From contig NZ_JACXXO010000013.1 in the NCBI RefSeq assembly GCF_017980685.1, positions 81,528 through 145,527 of the forward strand: DNA of 64,000 bases, written 5' to 3'. This document shows, piece after piece, positions 28,081 to 36,751 of this stretch; within the stretch, counting starts at the first letter, position 1; each line of letters opens with the position of its first letter. Both the position numbers and the translations under genes were made by a program. The notes below the pieces were generated by a model. That model made no database searches and was not told the DNA's origin. It was given only the letters and a program-made list of their open reading frames with translations. The stretch comes from Pseudomonas iridis (GTDB lineage: Bacteria > Pseudomonadota > Gammaproteobacteria > Pseudomonadales > Pseudomonadaceae).

Positions 28081-28542
28081 GTGCCTTCCCCACCGACACG
28101 GACATTGGCCATGGCTCAATTACACCCCACCGTCGCCCTCGCCCCTGCCTGCGAACCGCGCAAAAGCGGGATCGGCGGACTCAGCCCGCAACGCGAACGA
28201 CGCGTCAAACAACTCATCCTCGAACGCCTCGGCGAAAGCCTGGAAGTCACCGAACTGGCCCACGCCTGTTCACTGTCACGCAGCCACTTCTCCCGGGCAT
28301 TCAAGTGCAGCACCGGGCTCTCGCCGCAAGACTGGATCCGCACCCAACGCATCGCTCGCGCCAAACTGCTGATCCAGCACACCGACCTCAGCCTGACGCA
28401 AATCAGCCTGGAATGCGGTTTCTGCGATCAGGCGCATTTCTGTCATATGTTCACCCGCAGCGAAGGCATCAACCCGTTCGCCTGGCGCTGCCAGATCATG
28501 GGTGCACCCAACAAACAACGCTCACCCTCTGCCATGTTTTGA
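28081..28542 (+). CDS. AraC-family regulator consisting of the DNA-binding domain
   Basis: This 153-aa protein consists of little more than the AraC/XylS DNA-binding domain. Helix-turn-helix 1 is at residues ~55-80 (LEVTELAHACSLSRSHFSRAFK), and the second is around TQISLECGFCDQAHFCHMFTRSEGINP. There is no ligand domain; the first ~35 residues look unstructured. The start is GTG 28081, with GAGGGAG about ten bases upstream; ATG 28111 is a weaker alternative. It lies just upstream of the winged-helix/NTPase regulator on the same strand, so it may be co-expressed with it. Confidence 0.85.
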   Translation: MPSPPTRTLAMAQLHPTVALAPACEPRKSGIGGLSPQRERRVKQLILERLGESLEVTELAHACSLSRSHFSRAFKCSTGLSPQDWIRTQRIARAKLLIQHTDLSLTQISLECGFCDQAHFCHMFTRSEGINPFAWRCQIMGAPNKQRSPSAMF

Positions 28543-28676
28543 CCTTTACCCTTGCGTCACCCGTTGCACTGATCGCAAAACCTGAGGATTATGCCCGGAC
28601 ACCCCGAAATAGACGGCCTGCGCTTGCGCCCGGCCCTGTTTCGCTCTGTCCGCCGCAGCACCCCAGGAGTGAGCTG

Positions 28677-31601
28677 TTGAGTCTTCCCCCGAATCAGGCC
28701 CTCGGTTTCGGCCCCTATCGGATTCATCCCGGGCAACGGCTGGTGCTTGAGGGCGATCAGCCGTTGCGACTGGGTCGGCGAGCGATGGACATTCTCCTGA
28801 CTCTGCTGGGCCACGCCGGCGAGGTGGTGAGCAAGCAGCAATTGATGGCCGCCGTCTGGCCGGACAGCGTTGTCGAAGACATCAACCTGCGGGTGCACAT
28901 GGCAGCGCTGCGCAAGGCTTTGGGCGACGGTCAGGCTGGCCAGCGCTATATCGTCACCGTGGCGCAACGCGGTTACAGTTTTGTTGCGCCGATCCTGCAC
29001 GAGACTATCGAACAGCGCCCGGCGGGCGATGCCGACGGTCGGCACAATCTGCCCCTGCGGCGCACGCGGATGATTGGCCGTCAGCCGCTGGTCGACCGGT
29101 TGATGACGCAGCTGCCACGCCGGCGCTGCATAACCCTGGTCGGCCCCGGTGGCATCGGCAAGACCACGGTGGCCTTGCGCGTGGCTGAACAGTTGATCGG
29201 GCATTACCGCGACGGAATTCGACTGGTGGATCTGGCGCCGCTCAACGACCCACAGCTGATTTGCTCGCACCTGGCGGCCCTGCTCGAGCTGTCGCTGCTG
29301 GACGGCGATCCGCTGGTGTGTCTGGTCAATGGTTTGCGCCAGCGCCAGATGCTGCTGGTGCTCGACAACTGCGAGCACCTGATCGACGCCGTAGCAGCGC
29401 TCAGTGAAAGCATTCTGCGCGGCGCGGCGCAGGTGCATATTCTTGCCACCAGCCGCGAAAGCCTGCGTGCGGAAGGCGAATTTGTGCAACGTCTGGAAAC
29501 CCTCGATTACCCACCTTTGCCTGTCGAACTGGACCGAGCCCAGGCGCTGGGATTTTCCGCGTTGCAGCTGTTTGTCGAACGGGCGATGGCGGCGCAGGAA
29601 AGCTTTGAATTGAGCGATGCCCAGTTGCCGCAAGCCATCGAGATTTGCCACCGACTGGACGGTATTCCACTGGCGCTGGAACTGGCGGCGGCACAAGTCG
29701 CCGAACTGGGGCTGGACGGCTTGCTGGCGCAGTTGCAGGGCCGTTTGCCTCCCTTGGCGGCGAGCGACCAGAGTAGCGCCGAGCGCCACCTGACGTTGCG
29801 TGCCACGCTGGACTGGAGTTTCAACCTGCTCGATCGCTGCGAGCAAACCTGCTTGCGTCGACTCGGTGTGTTTCGCGGCGGGTTTACCCTGGAGTCGGCG
29901 GCGGCCGTGATCGTCGGGCAGCAGATCGACCCCGCTGCGGTGTTCGCCTCGATCACGCAATTGGTGGCCAAATCCTTGCTCAGTGTCGAGGTGGGTGATG
30001 AAGAGGTGTTCTATCGCCTGCTCGATACGACACGCCGCTATGCCCTGGAAAAACTCGATGTCGCGGCTGAACTCGATGAGACTCGTCAGCGCCACGCCGA
30101 ACGCTGCCTGGCCCTGATGCATCAGGCGCAATCGCACTGGGAAAACACCCCCACTGCGTTGTGGATCGAGCGCTATGCCCGAGGTCTGGAGGATTTGCGC
30201 GCAGCGCTGGAGTGGAGCCTGAACAGAGCCGGGCCGGATAATCTGGCCATTGAGCTGACCGCAGCCTCGGCGCCGTTGTGGCAGGAGCTGTCGCTACTCA
30301 AGGAGTACGGCGATTACGTGCGGCGGGCGTTGCGCCTGCTGGACGAACTTGGCGCCCCATGCCCGCATCTGAAAATCGCCCTGAAACTGGCTTTGGGCAG
30401 TGCCTGTTATCACACCTGGGGCGCCACCGCGGAGACTATCGGCGCTTTTGTCGACGCCCGCCAACTGGCCCAGACACATGCTGATATCGCCGGCCAATTG
30501 CGCGCAATATCCGGGCATCTGGCGGTCAACCTCAGTTGTGGGCGCTACCGGATGGCGCTGGAGCAGAGCGAACAGTTCGACCGCCTCGGCCTGCACGGCG
30601 ACCCGTTGCTGTCGCTGAGCACGCACCGCTTGCGGGTGCTGGCCCTGCATTACGCTGGCGACCAGCCACAGGCACGCATTCATGCCGAGCAAGTGCTCGA
30701 ACGCATGGCGCACAGCGGTCATCTCAACCGCTTTACCCACGGTTTTGGCGTGCAGTATGACCAAAGCGTCGCTTCGCTGACGGTGCTCGCCCGGGTGCTG
30801 TGGCTGCAAGGATTTCCCGATCAAGCGTGGCGCACGGCGCGACAGGCACTGGACATTGCCCTGCAGATCAATCACGGCACCTCGATTTGCTACACCCTGG
30901 CACTGGCCAGTTGCGTGATCGCCCATTACAACGGTGACAAGCAGAACGCCCGGGCACTGTTGCATCTGTTGCTTGAGCAATCGCAGAAGCATTCGGTGCT
31001 GTTGTTTTATCGCTGGGCGCTGCACTACGCACAGGTGATCGACGCTGAAACCACTATGCCCTTGCCGGCGGATGGCAGCGGGCTGGTGCGGGAAATCATG
31101 GTGACGCTGGATGAGCGCTTTGTTGATGATGATTTGCTGACGCGGGCGCTGGCTGGTGATGCGGGTTGGAGTACGGCGGAGATTCTGCGGGCTCGGGCGA
31201 ATGCGTTAATGGTTGATGACGCAGGGCGTCCGAGCGGACGGCTTCGCGAGCAGGCTCGCTCCCACAATGGTTTCGTGTTAAACGCAAATTCTGCGTCCCC
31301 CCCAAATCCCTGTGGGAGCGAGCCTGCTCGCGAAGAGGCCAGCTCAGTCACCGCAAATGTTCAGGAAGCAGAAGCCATCCTGAAACAAGCCCTGTCCATC
31401 GCCCGCACCCAAGGTGCCTTGGCCTGGGAGTTGCGCAGCGCCACCTCGCTCGCCCAGCTCTGGCAACGTCAATCCCGTCATCGCGAAGCGCTGGATCTGC
31501 TGACGTCGATCCATCAACGTTTCACCGAAGGCTACGCCACGCCGGACCTGCGAAAAGTGCGCCAGTTACTCGACGAGTTGCGCGATCCCGTGCTCGCCTG
31601 A
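28677..31601 (+). CDS. OmpR-type winged-helix regulator fused to NTPase and helical repeats, with internal REPIN
   Basis: This 974-aa protein has a winged helix of the Trans_reg_C type at residues ~5-100 (REVVSK-type wing: GHAGEVVSKQQLMAAVWPD, QRYIVTVAQRGYSF). An AP/STAND-type ATPase follows with Walker A GPGGIGKTT (about 158-166), then LVLDNCEH and LATSRESLRAEGEF, and a long helical TPR-like C-terminal half. It resembles predicted signal-sensing ATPase regulators. The start is TTG 28677, with AGGAG seven bases upstream; the open frame to 28062 lies over the AraC gene. A REPIN lies inside the reading frame at 31240-31341 without breaking it. Confidence 0.85.
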   Translation: MSLPPNQALGFGPYRIHPGQRLVLEGDQPLRLGRRAMDILLTLLGHAGEVVSKQQLMAAVWPDSVVEDINLRVHMAALRKALGDGQAGQRYIVTVAQRGYSFVAPILHETIEQRPAGDADGRHNLPLRRTRMIGRQPLVDRLMTQLPRRRCITLVGPGGIGKTTVALRVAEQLIGHYRDGIRLVDLAPLNDPQLICSHLAALLELSLLDGDPLVCLVNGLRQRQMLLVLDNCEHLIDAVAALSESILRGAAQVHILATSRESLRAEGEFVQRLETLDYPPLPVELDRAQALGFSALQLFVERAMAAQESFELSDAQLPQAIEICHRLDGIPLALELAAAQVAELGLDGLLAQLQGRLPPLAASDQSSAERHLTLRATLDWSFNLLDRCEQTCLRRLGVFRGGFTLESAAAVIVGQQIDPAAVFASITQLVAKSLLSVEVGDEEVFYRLLDTTRRYALEKLDVAAELDETRQRHAERCLALMHQAQSHWENTPTALWIERYARGLEDLRAALEWSLNRAGPDNLAIELTAASAPLWQELSLLKEYGDYVRRALRLLDELGAPCPHLKIALKLALGSACYHTWGATAETIGAFVDARQLAQTHADIAGQLRAISGHLAVNLSCGRYRMALEQSEQFDRLGLHGDPLLSLSTHRLRVLALHYAGDQPQARIHAEQVLERMAHSGHLNRFTHGFGVQYDQSVASLTVLARVLWLQGFPDQAWRTARQALDIALQINHGTSICYTLALASCVIAHYNGDKQNARALLHLLLEQSQKHSVLLFYRWALHYAQVIDAETTMPLPADGSGLVREIMVTLDERFVDDDLLTRALAGDAGWSTAEILRARANALMVDDAGRPSGRLREQARSHNGFVLNANSASPPNPCGSEPAREEASSVTANVQEAEAILKQALSIARTQGALAWELRSATSLAQLWQRQSRHREALDLLTSIHQRFTEGYATPDLRKVRQLLDELRDPVLA
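31240..31341. repeat. REPIN inside a coding sequence
   Basis: Two inverted REP arms (about 31241-31268 and 31308-31341) with the same GGGAGCGAGCCTGCTCGCGA core as the REPIN at 20262 are embedded in the 974-aa regulator gene. The reading frame runs straight through, adding roughly 34-45 residues (GRLREQARSH to PCGSEPAREEA) between two helical repeats. The neighbouring residues on each side match what the helical domain should have. Confidence 0.9.
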
Positions 31602-33035
31602 CGCATGACGCACACGACTGATAAAGCGCGCATGTCGACGCTCCAGTTCAATGCCTTCACCACTGCGCTCAAGGTGCTCGCGGGCATAACGCCGGGTGGT
31701 ATTGAGCATCCGGTATCTGCCCGTGCCAGCCTTCTGCTCCACCGCCAACAATGACGTGTGCACCAACCGTTCGATGATTGCCCCCAGCTGCGATGCAGAC
31801 AGCATTGGGCAAACGATCACGCCCTGAGCAGCCTCCAAAGTGAAGGCCAGTTTGAACACCGACAAGCGTTGCAGCACACGCTGTTCCTGCTCGCTCAAGC
31901 GTTGATAACTCCAGTCGAGTGCGGCCTGCATGGATTGATGACGAGGCACCGCCGTGCGCCGGCCGTGGTTGAGCAATTGCAGGCCGTTGGCCAACTGCGC
32001 GTGCAATCCGATCAACGCCAGTGCGTCGATCTGCGCAGCCGCCAGTTCGATCGCCAACGGCAAGCCATCGAGCTGACGACAGATCTCGCGTACGGTGGGC
32101 AGATCCTGTTCGCGCAAACTGAAATCATGCTGTCGAGCCCGGGCGCGGCTGACAAATAGCTGCACCGCCGGATAGCCCATGGCCTGCGCGACACAATCGA
32201 CTGCCGAACTGTTAGGAAAAGTCAGCGGTAATAACGGTTGAACGATTTCCAGACTGGCCTGCAAGACCTCACGACTGGTCGCGAGGATCGTCAATTGCGG
32301 CGCGGCGTCCAGCAGCGTCTCGACCATTGCCTTGCAGGCCTCGCGCCGGTGTTCGCAATTGTCCAGCACCAGCAATGCATGACGCACGCACAGCGTGGCG
32401 AAATCGCAATCGAGGGTGCGCAGCAGGTGTTCCAGCAAGGGGATTTCGACATCGATCTGCGCCAGATCGACCAACCACACGCCATCACGAAAATGTTGCA
32501 GCAGTAACTCCGCTACGCGTAGCGCCACGGTGGTCTTGCCGACACCGGCAGGCCCGGTGACAGTCATCAGTCGACACAGCGGCAGGCGCCGCACCATGCC
32601 GCCAACCAGCGCATCGCGGCCGGTGACCGGGGTCAGTCGCGCGGGCAAGTTGTGCTGCGGTGGTTGCAGCCCTTTGAAGACTGCTTGCGGCACGCTGTCG
32701 TAATGCACCGGGGCGATGAAGCTGTACCCGCGTTGCGGCACATTGACGATATAACGCTGACCATTCTGACCATCGCCCAACGCCCGCCGCAGTGCGGCGA
32801 TGTGCACGCGTAAGTTGATCTCTTCGACTACCGACGTTGGCCAGATCCGAGCAATCAATTGCTCCTTGCTGACCACCTGCCCCGCCCGCTCGACCAGTAA
32901 CTGAAGAATGTCCAGCGCGCGACCGCCCATGCGCAATTGCCGATCCCCGTCGAGGATCAGCCGCTGGCGCAGATGAAACGCGTAAGGGCCGAAGCGCAGC
33001 ACCGCCGCCGTGTTCACATCGTTGAAATTGTCCAT
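31566..33035 (-). CDS. OmpR-type winged-helix regulator fused to NTPase (short paralogue)
   Basis: This 489-aa protein has the same architecture as the 28677-31601 product over its first half: a winged helix (~10-110; VVSKEQLIARIWPTSVVEEINLR, QRYIVNVPQRGYSF), Walker A GPAGVGKTT, LLVLDNCEH and ILATSREVLQ. It ends soon after the ATPase/winged-helix part and lacks the long helical-repeat half. Its 3' end overlaps the 3' end of the paralogue by 36 bp in convergent orientation. ATG 33035 is chosen because the paralogue aligns from there; an in-frame GTG at 33077 would add 14 residues. Confidence 0.85.
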   Translation of the reverse strand: MDNFNDVNTAAVLRFGPYAFHLRQRLILDGDRQLRMGGRALDILQLLVERAGQVVSKEQLIARIWPTSVVEEINLRVHIAALRRALGDGQNGQRYIVNVPQRGYSFIAPVHYDSVPQAVFKGLQPPQHNLPARLTPVTGRDALVGGMVRRLPLCRLMTVTGPAGVGKTTVALRVAELLLQHFRDGVWLVDLAQIDVEIPLLEHLLRTLDCDFATLCVRHALLVLDNCEHRREACKAMVETLLDAAPQLTILATSREVLQASLEIVQPLLPLTFPNSSAVDCVAQAMGYPAVQLFVSRARARQHDFSLREQDLPTVREICRQLDGLPLAIELAAAQIDALALIGLHAQLANGLQLLNHGRRTAVPRHQSMQAALDWSYQRLSEQEQRVLQRLSVFKLAFTLEAAQGVIVCPMLSASQLGAIIERLVHTSLLAVEQKAGTGRYRMLNTTRRYAREHLERSGEGIELERRHARFISRVRHASGEHGIAQLVE

Positions 33036-33125
33036 GCCAACTATCTTGGCAGCCTCAGATGACGGCACAACCGCCACACAGGACGTCGCACGGACATCCG
33101 GGTGCCCTGGACGGACAGAACCGCT

Positions 33126-34076
33126 CTAGCTGAACTGTTCGCGGTACTGCGCAGGCGTCAGGCCGAGCTTTTCAGCGAATAGCGAACGCATGTGCCGCAC
33201 GCTGCCGAAGCCGCTTTTATAGGCCACGGTTTTCAGCGGCAGATCGCTGGTTTCGAGCAAATTACGTGCACAGTCGATGCGCGCACTTTGCAGAAACTCC
33301 ATCGGCGTCATGTTGACGTCGCGGGCGAACACCCTGGCGAAATGCCGCGCACTCATGTTCGCCAGCCCCGCCATGCGCTCGACGGTAAACGCCTCGTCGA
33401 GGTGTTCCAGCACATAGTGCTGCACCCGGGTGACGGGGGTTTCCTGCGGAGCCACAGCAGCCATCAACGGGCTGAACTGCGCTTGGCCGCCTTGCCGTTT
33501 CATCACCACCAGTAAAACTTTGGCCACGTCCTGAGCGATTTTCTTGCCATGATCCCGGGCGACCACGGCCAACGCCAGATCGATACCCGCAGTGACGCCG
33601 CCCGAGGTGATCAGATTGCGGTCTTCGACGTAAATCTGATCGGTCGTCACATTGGCTTTCGGGAATCCCTTGATCAGGCGTTCGGTGTAGTTCCAGTGCG
33701 TGGTCACGCGATAACCGTCGAGCAATCCGGCATGGCCCAGCACGAAAGCGCCGGTGCAGATCGAGCCAAAACGCTCGGCGCGCTGCACGGCCCCGGGTAA
33801 CCAAGCGAACAGCGTCGGGAATTTTTCGTTATAGGCCCCCGGGCCACCCGGCACCAGCAGCAAGTCATAGCGCTCGTCGTTGTCACCGATAAGCAGGTCA
33901 GCGTGCACGCATACGCCATTGGAGGCGCGCAGCGGGCCGCGTTCTGTCCCAAGGGTAATCAGTTGATAGTGTGATTCTGCTTCCAGAAAACGATTGGCAA
34001 CCGAAAACACTTCCATCGGGCCGGCCATATCGAGCAGCAGAAAGTCGGGGAACAACACCATTGCCACGGTTTTCAT
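33126..34076 (-). CDS. GlxA-type regulator: DJ-1/PfpI domain plus AraC DNA-binding domain
   Basis: This 316-aa protein has an N-terminal DJ-1/PfpI-like domain with LLVPGGPGAYN and a Cys in GSICTGAFVLGHAGLLDG, at the position of the family's nucleophile elbow. A C-terminal AraC domain follows (about 220-315; FTVERMAGLANMSARHFARVFARD, LKTVAYKSGFGSVRHMRSLFAEK). Members sense small metabolites or stress signals. It is divergent from the pirin gene across a ~220-bp gap and could regulate it. Confidence 0.92.
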   Translation of the reverse strand: MKTVAMVLFPDFLLLDMAGPMEVFSVANRFLEAESHYQLITLGTERGPLRASNGVCVHADLLIGDNDERYDLLLVPGGPGAYNEKFPTLFAWLPGAVQRAERFGSICTGAFVLGHAGLLDGYRVTTHWNYTERLIKGFPKANVTTDQIYVEDRNLITSGGVTAGIDLALAVVARDHGKKIAQDVAKVLLVVMKRQGGQAQFSPLMAAVAPQETPVTRVQHYVLEHLDEAFTVERMAGLANMSARHFARVFARDVNMTPMEFLQSARIDCARNLLETSDLPLKTVAYKSGFGSVRHMRSLFAEKLGLTPAQYREQFS

Positions 34077-34295
34077 GGGTTTACGTCACTGATCAAAAAA
34101 AATAAACACAACAGTCAGGCTGAGCATTATGGCCAAGCGAGCGCTGAACGTCGGAAAAGAATGCGTGAACTGACGAGCAAAACTGTCAACCTGATCGCGA
34201 CAGTGTTTCAATTTCTATCTACTTATTGCTTCAAACGGTTAACAGTAAGCTTCTCCTCACTCGGACGAATTCACGTCCCGCCAGGAGATTTCATC

Positions 34296-35018
34296 ATGCT
34301 GACTCTTCGCAAAGCCTCCGATCGTGGCCTCGCCAATCATGGCTGGTTGAAGTCGTTCCACACCTTTTCCTTTGCCAGCTATCGCGATCCGCGTGAACAG
34401 GGCTTTTCCGACCTGCTGGTCATCAACGATGACCGCGTTGCCGCCGGCAAAGGTTTCGGCCAGCATCCGCATCGCGACATGGAGATCTTCTCCTACGTGC
34501 TCGAAGGCGCACTGGAACATAAAGACACTCTGGGCACCGGTTCGGTGATCCGCCCAGGCGACGTACAACTGATGAGCGCCGGCAGTGGCGTGGCGCACAG
34601 TGAGTTCAACCATTCGGCAACCAAACCTGTGCATTTCCTGCAAATCTGGATCGTGCCGGAAGTCAGCGGCGCCAAACCGCGTTATCAGCAGGAGCACTTC
34701 AGCAGCCAGAAAAAACGCGGTCGGCTGCAATTGATCATTTCGCCTGACGGCAGCAACGGTTCGCTGAAAGTACGCCAGGATGCGCGAGTGTTTGCCGGAC
34801 TATTCGATGGCAAAGAGAGCGCTACCCTGGAACTGCCCGCCAATCGTTACGCCTACGTGCATGTGGCGCGCGGCAGTGTGGAACTGAACGGCCAGCGATT
34901 GCAGGAAGGTGACGGCGTGCGGGTTCGCGAAGAACAGGCGCTGACATTGAGCAATGGCGTGGATGCCGAGGTGCTGGTGTTCGACTTGCGGCCGCAGGAG
35001 TTGCCGCAGATGCCATGA
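34296..35018 (+). CDS. Pirin-family protein (YhhW-like quercetin dioxygenase-type cupin)
   Basis: This 240-aa bicupin has the pirin metal site: GFGQHPHRDMEIFSYVLEG gives the His pair and Glu/His of cupin 1, and SAGSGVAHSEFN follows. YhhW-like enzymes can cleave quercetin, but physiological roles vary (redox or metabolic control). The frame is open to 34161; ATG 34296 has AGGAG upstream and starts at the family N-terminus. A strong terminator follows. It is divergent from the GlxA-type regulator. Confidence 0.92.
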   Translation: MLTLRKASDRGLANHGWLKSFHTFSFASYRDPREQGFSDLLVINDDRVAAGKGFGQHPHRDMEIFSYVLEGALEHKDTLGTGSVIRPGDVQLMSAGSGVAHSEFNHSATKPVHFLQIWIVPEVSGAKPRYQQEHFSSQKKRGRLQLIISPDGSNGSLKVRQDARVFAGLFDGKESATLELPANRYAYVHVARGSVELNGQRLQEGDGVRVREEQALTLSNGVDAEVLVFDLRPQELPQMP

Positions 35019-35034
35019 GGTTGCTTGACGACCA

Positions 35035-35066
35035 CAAAAAACGGCCTTCTCATGAAGGCCGTTTTT
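35035..35066. terminator. Bidirectional intrinsic terminator after the pirin gene
   Basis: A GC-rich inverted repeat (ACGGCCTTC-TCAT-GAAGGCCGT) is flanked by A-tract on the left and T-tract on the right. It can therefore stop transcription of the pirin gene (plus strand) and of the convergent coiled-coil gene (minus strand). Confidence 0.9.
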
Positions 35067-35514
35067 ATGGCGGTGGTGTAAGTGAGGGTAATGCCAGCGG
35101 TGACGGTGCGTGGATATCCTTGCCCGCTTGAACCGCAGCCAGGGTGGTTTGTATCGCGACATACATGTTGGCTTGGTTCGCGTAATAGGCACCTGCGACG
35201 ATGGCAACGATTCCAAGCAACTGGACGACAGTGGCTGCCCAAACATTAGCTTTGACGGTAGCCCCTTGCCTCGCAGCTTCCTCAGCTCTCCGGGAAATTT
35301 TTCGCATATCCTGCGAAATCAGGTCGTAACGCTTGTCTCTTTCAACTTGAATCTTGTCTCGTTCAATTTGAGTCTGATCTCGCGTCTTGTCCCGCTCGCT
35401 CTGAATCGCAAGGAACTCGCGGATTTCTGCGCGTACACCGTCGATTCGAGCGTCCATTCTGCTTTCAATGGTCTCGATCCTGGCATTGAATTCTTCGCGG
35501 CTTACCGTGCTCAT
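35065..35514 (-). CDS. Small coiled-coil membrane protein of unknown function
   Basis: This 149-aa protein has a charged helical stretch at residues ~10-80, with repeated RDK/ERDK units that look like a coiled coil, and one TM segment at ~91-112. A short Pro-rich tail ends in PPP. I do not recognise a family. ATG 35514 is preferred; an in-frame TTG at 35583 would extend it by 23 residues. The stop lies at the edge of the shared terminator. Low GC-biased codon use in the coil region is mild. Confidence 0.6.
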   Translation of the reverse strand: MSTVSREEFNARIETIESRMDARIDGVRAEIREFLAIQSERDKTRDQTQIERDKIQVERDKRYDLISQDMRKISRRAEEAARQGATVKANVWAATVVQLLGIVAIVAGAYYANQANMYVAIQTTLAAVQAGKDIHAPSPLALPSLTPPP

Positions 35515-35765
35515 GACTTGAGTATTCCGACCTTTGCTCGATGTCTCACTGACTGGATATTGATGTAACTCACTGGCTTTCAATCCGATCCCCTTCCTTG
35601 GTTACCGATACCCATCCCTGGGTGATCACTCACAAGCGTGATGTCTATCGCGGTGAGTTGCAGCAACAATAGAGCCCATCAACCAAGCCCGCAAGCCAGC
35701 GGATTCTGCCTAAGTTGTAGGCCGTTTCGTCGGGCAACGTAGCTTCTCCAAAACACGCCAGACAC

Positions 35766-36641
35766 TCACCCATTCTCCAGCGCAAACCCTTCGACAATCT
35801 GCTCGATCACCGCCCGAACCCGTGCGGTGTGACGCAAATCCGCATGGGTCACCAGCCATACTTCATACGGCTGCGGACGATTACGCTCTGGCCAGAGCCT
35901 GACCAAACCATCCTGTTCGCCCATGTACACCGGGATTTCTCCTACACCCAGACCCGCCGCAATCGAGCGGCGCACCAACAGGCTGGAACTGAGACTGGCG
36001 ACGATACGCCCGCGATGCAGGGGCTCGGAGACCAGCGTCATGTCCTTGTTGCTCTGCAGATACGGCTGGTAAACCACCAGGTCATGCCCCTCGAAAGCCG
36101 CGCCCTGAGCAGGAACGCCATGAGTGTCGATATAGGCCTGCGAAGCGAACAACCCCACTGGCCATCGTGCAATCCGCCGTGCGATCAGGTCCGGATTGTC
36201 AGGTCGGGTATTACGCACGGCGATGTCCGCCTCGCGCTTGGCCAGGCTGAGGATCTGCGTCGAGGCATCAAGTTGCACGCGTACGTCCGGATGCTGCTGG
36301 TGGAGACGGGCGATGGCCGGGATCAGAAAGTCGATGGCCAGCGAGTCGGTGGTGCTGACGCGCACGTTACCGGTCAGGCGATCATCCAGCCCCTGTATCT
36401 GCCGCTCCAGCTCCAGCGCCGAGTGCTCCATTTTCTCCACGTTCTTGAGCGCCGCCTCGCCGACAGCCGTCAGCGCGTAACCCTCAGAAGTACGCAAGAA
36501 CAGCGTCGCGCTGAGGGACTTTTCCAGCGCCGTGATCCGCCGCCCGACGGTGGCCTGATCCACGCCCAGAACCCGCGCCGCGCCACGCAATGTCGATTCA
36601 CGACAAACCGCGAGAAATACCCGTGCATCGTCCCAATTCAT
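35766..36641 (-). CDS. LysR-family transcriptional regulator
   Basis: This 291-aa protein has a helix-turn-helix at residues ~3-60 (DDARVFLAVCRESTLRGAARVLGVDQATVGRRITALEKSL) and a substrate-binding-like effector domain, as in regulators of the ThcR/YafC-like group. ATG 36641 follows an AAGGGGG site; the frame is open to 36704. It is divergent from the YbfB-type MFS gene at 36752, with only ~110 bp between them, and so is its likely regulator. Confidence 0.92.
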   Translation of the reverse strand: MNWDDARVFLAVCRESTLRGAARVLGVDQATVGRRITALEKSLSATLFLRTSEGYALTAVGEAALKNVEKMEHSALELERQIQGLDDRLTGNVRVSTTDSLAIDFLIPAIARLHQQHPDVRVQLDASTQILSLAKREADIAVRNTRPDNPDLIARRIARWPVGLFASQAYIDTHGVPAQGAAFEGHDLVVYQPYLQSNKDMTLVSEPLHRGRIVASLSSSLLVRRSIAAGLGVGEIPVYMGEQDGLVRLWPERNRPQPYEVWLVTHADLRHTARVRAVIEQIVEGFALENG

Positions 36642-36751
36642 CTTGCCCCCTTGTGATGCAGATTTGCATCGCTGCGCAGCCGATTCGCTGCGCGAATGCA
36701 GCAAACATAGCCGATATGCTGGGCGCCATAAACCTTCTTGAGATCGCGCTC

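Noticed and set aside
28557..30137. Open frame of 526 codons on the minus strand
   Set aside because: Complement of the winged-helix/NTPase gene, with no motif of its own.
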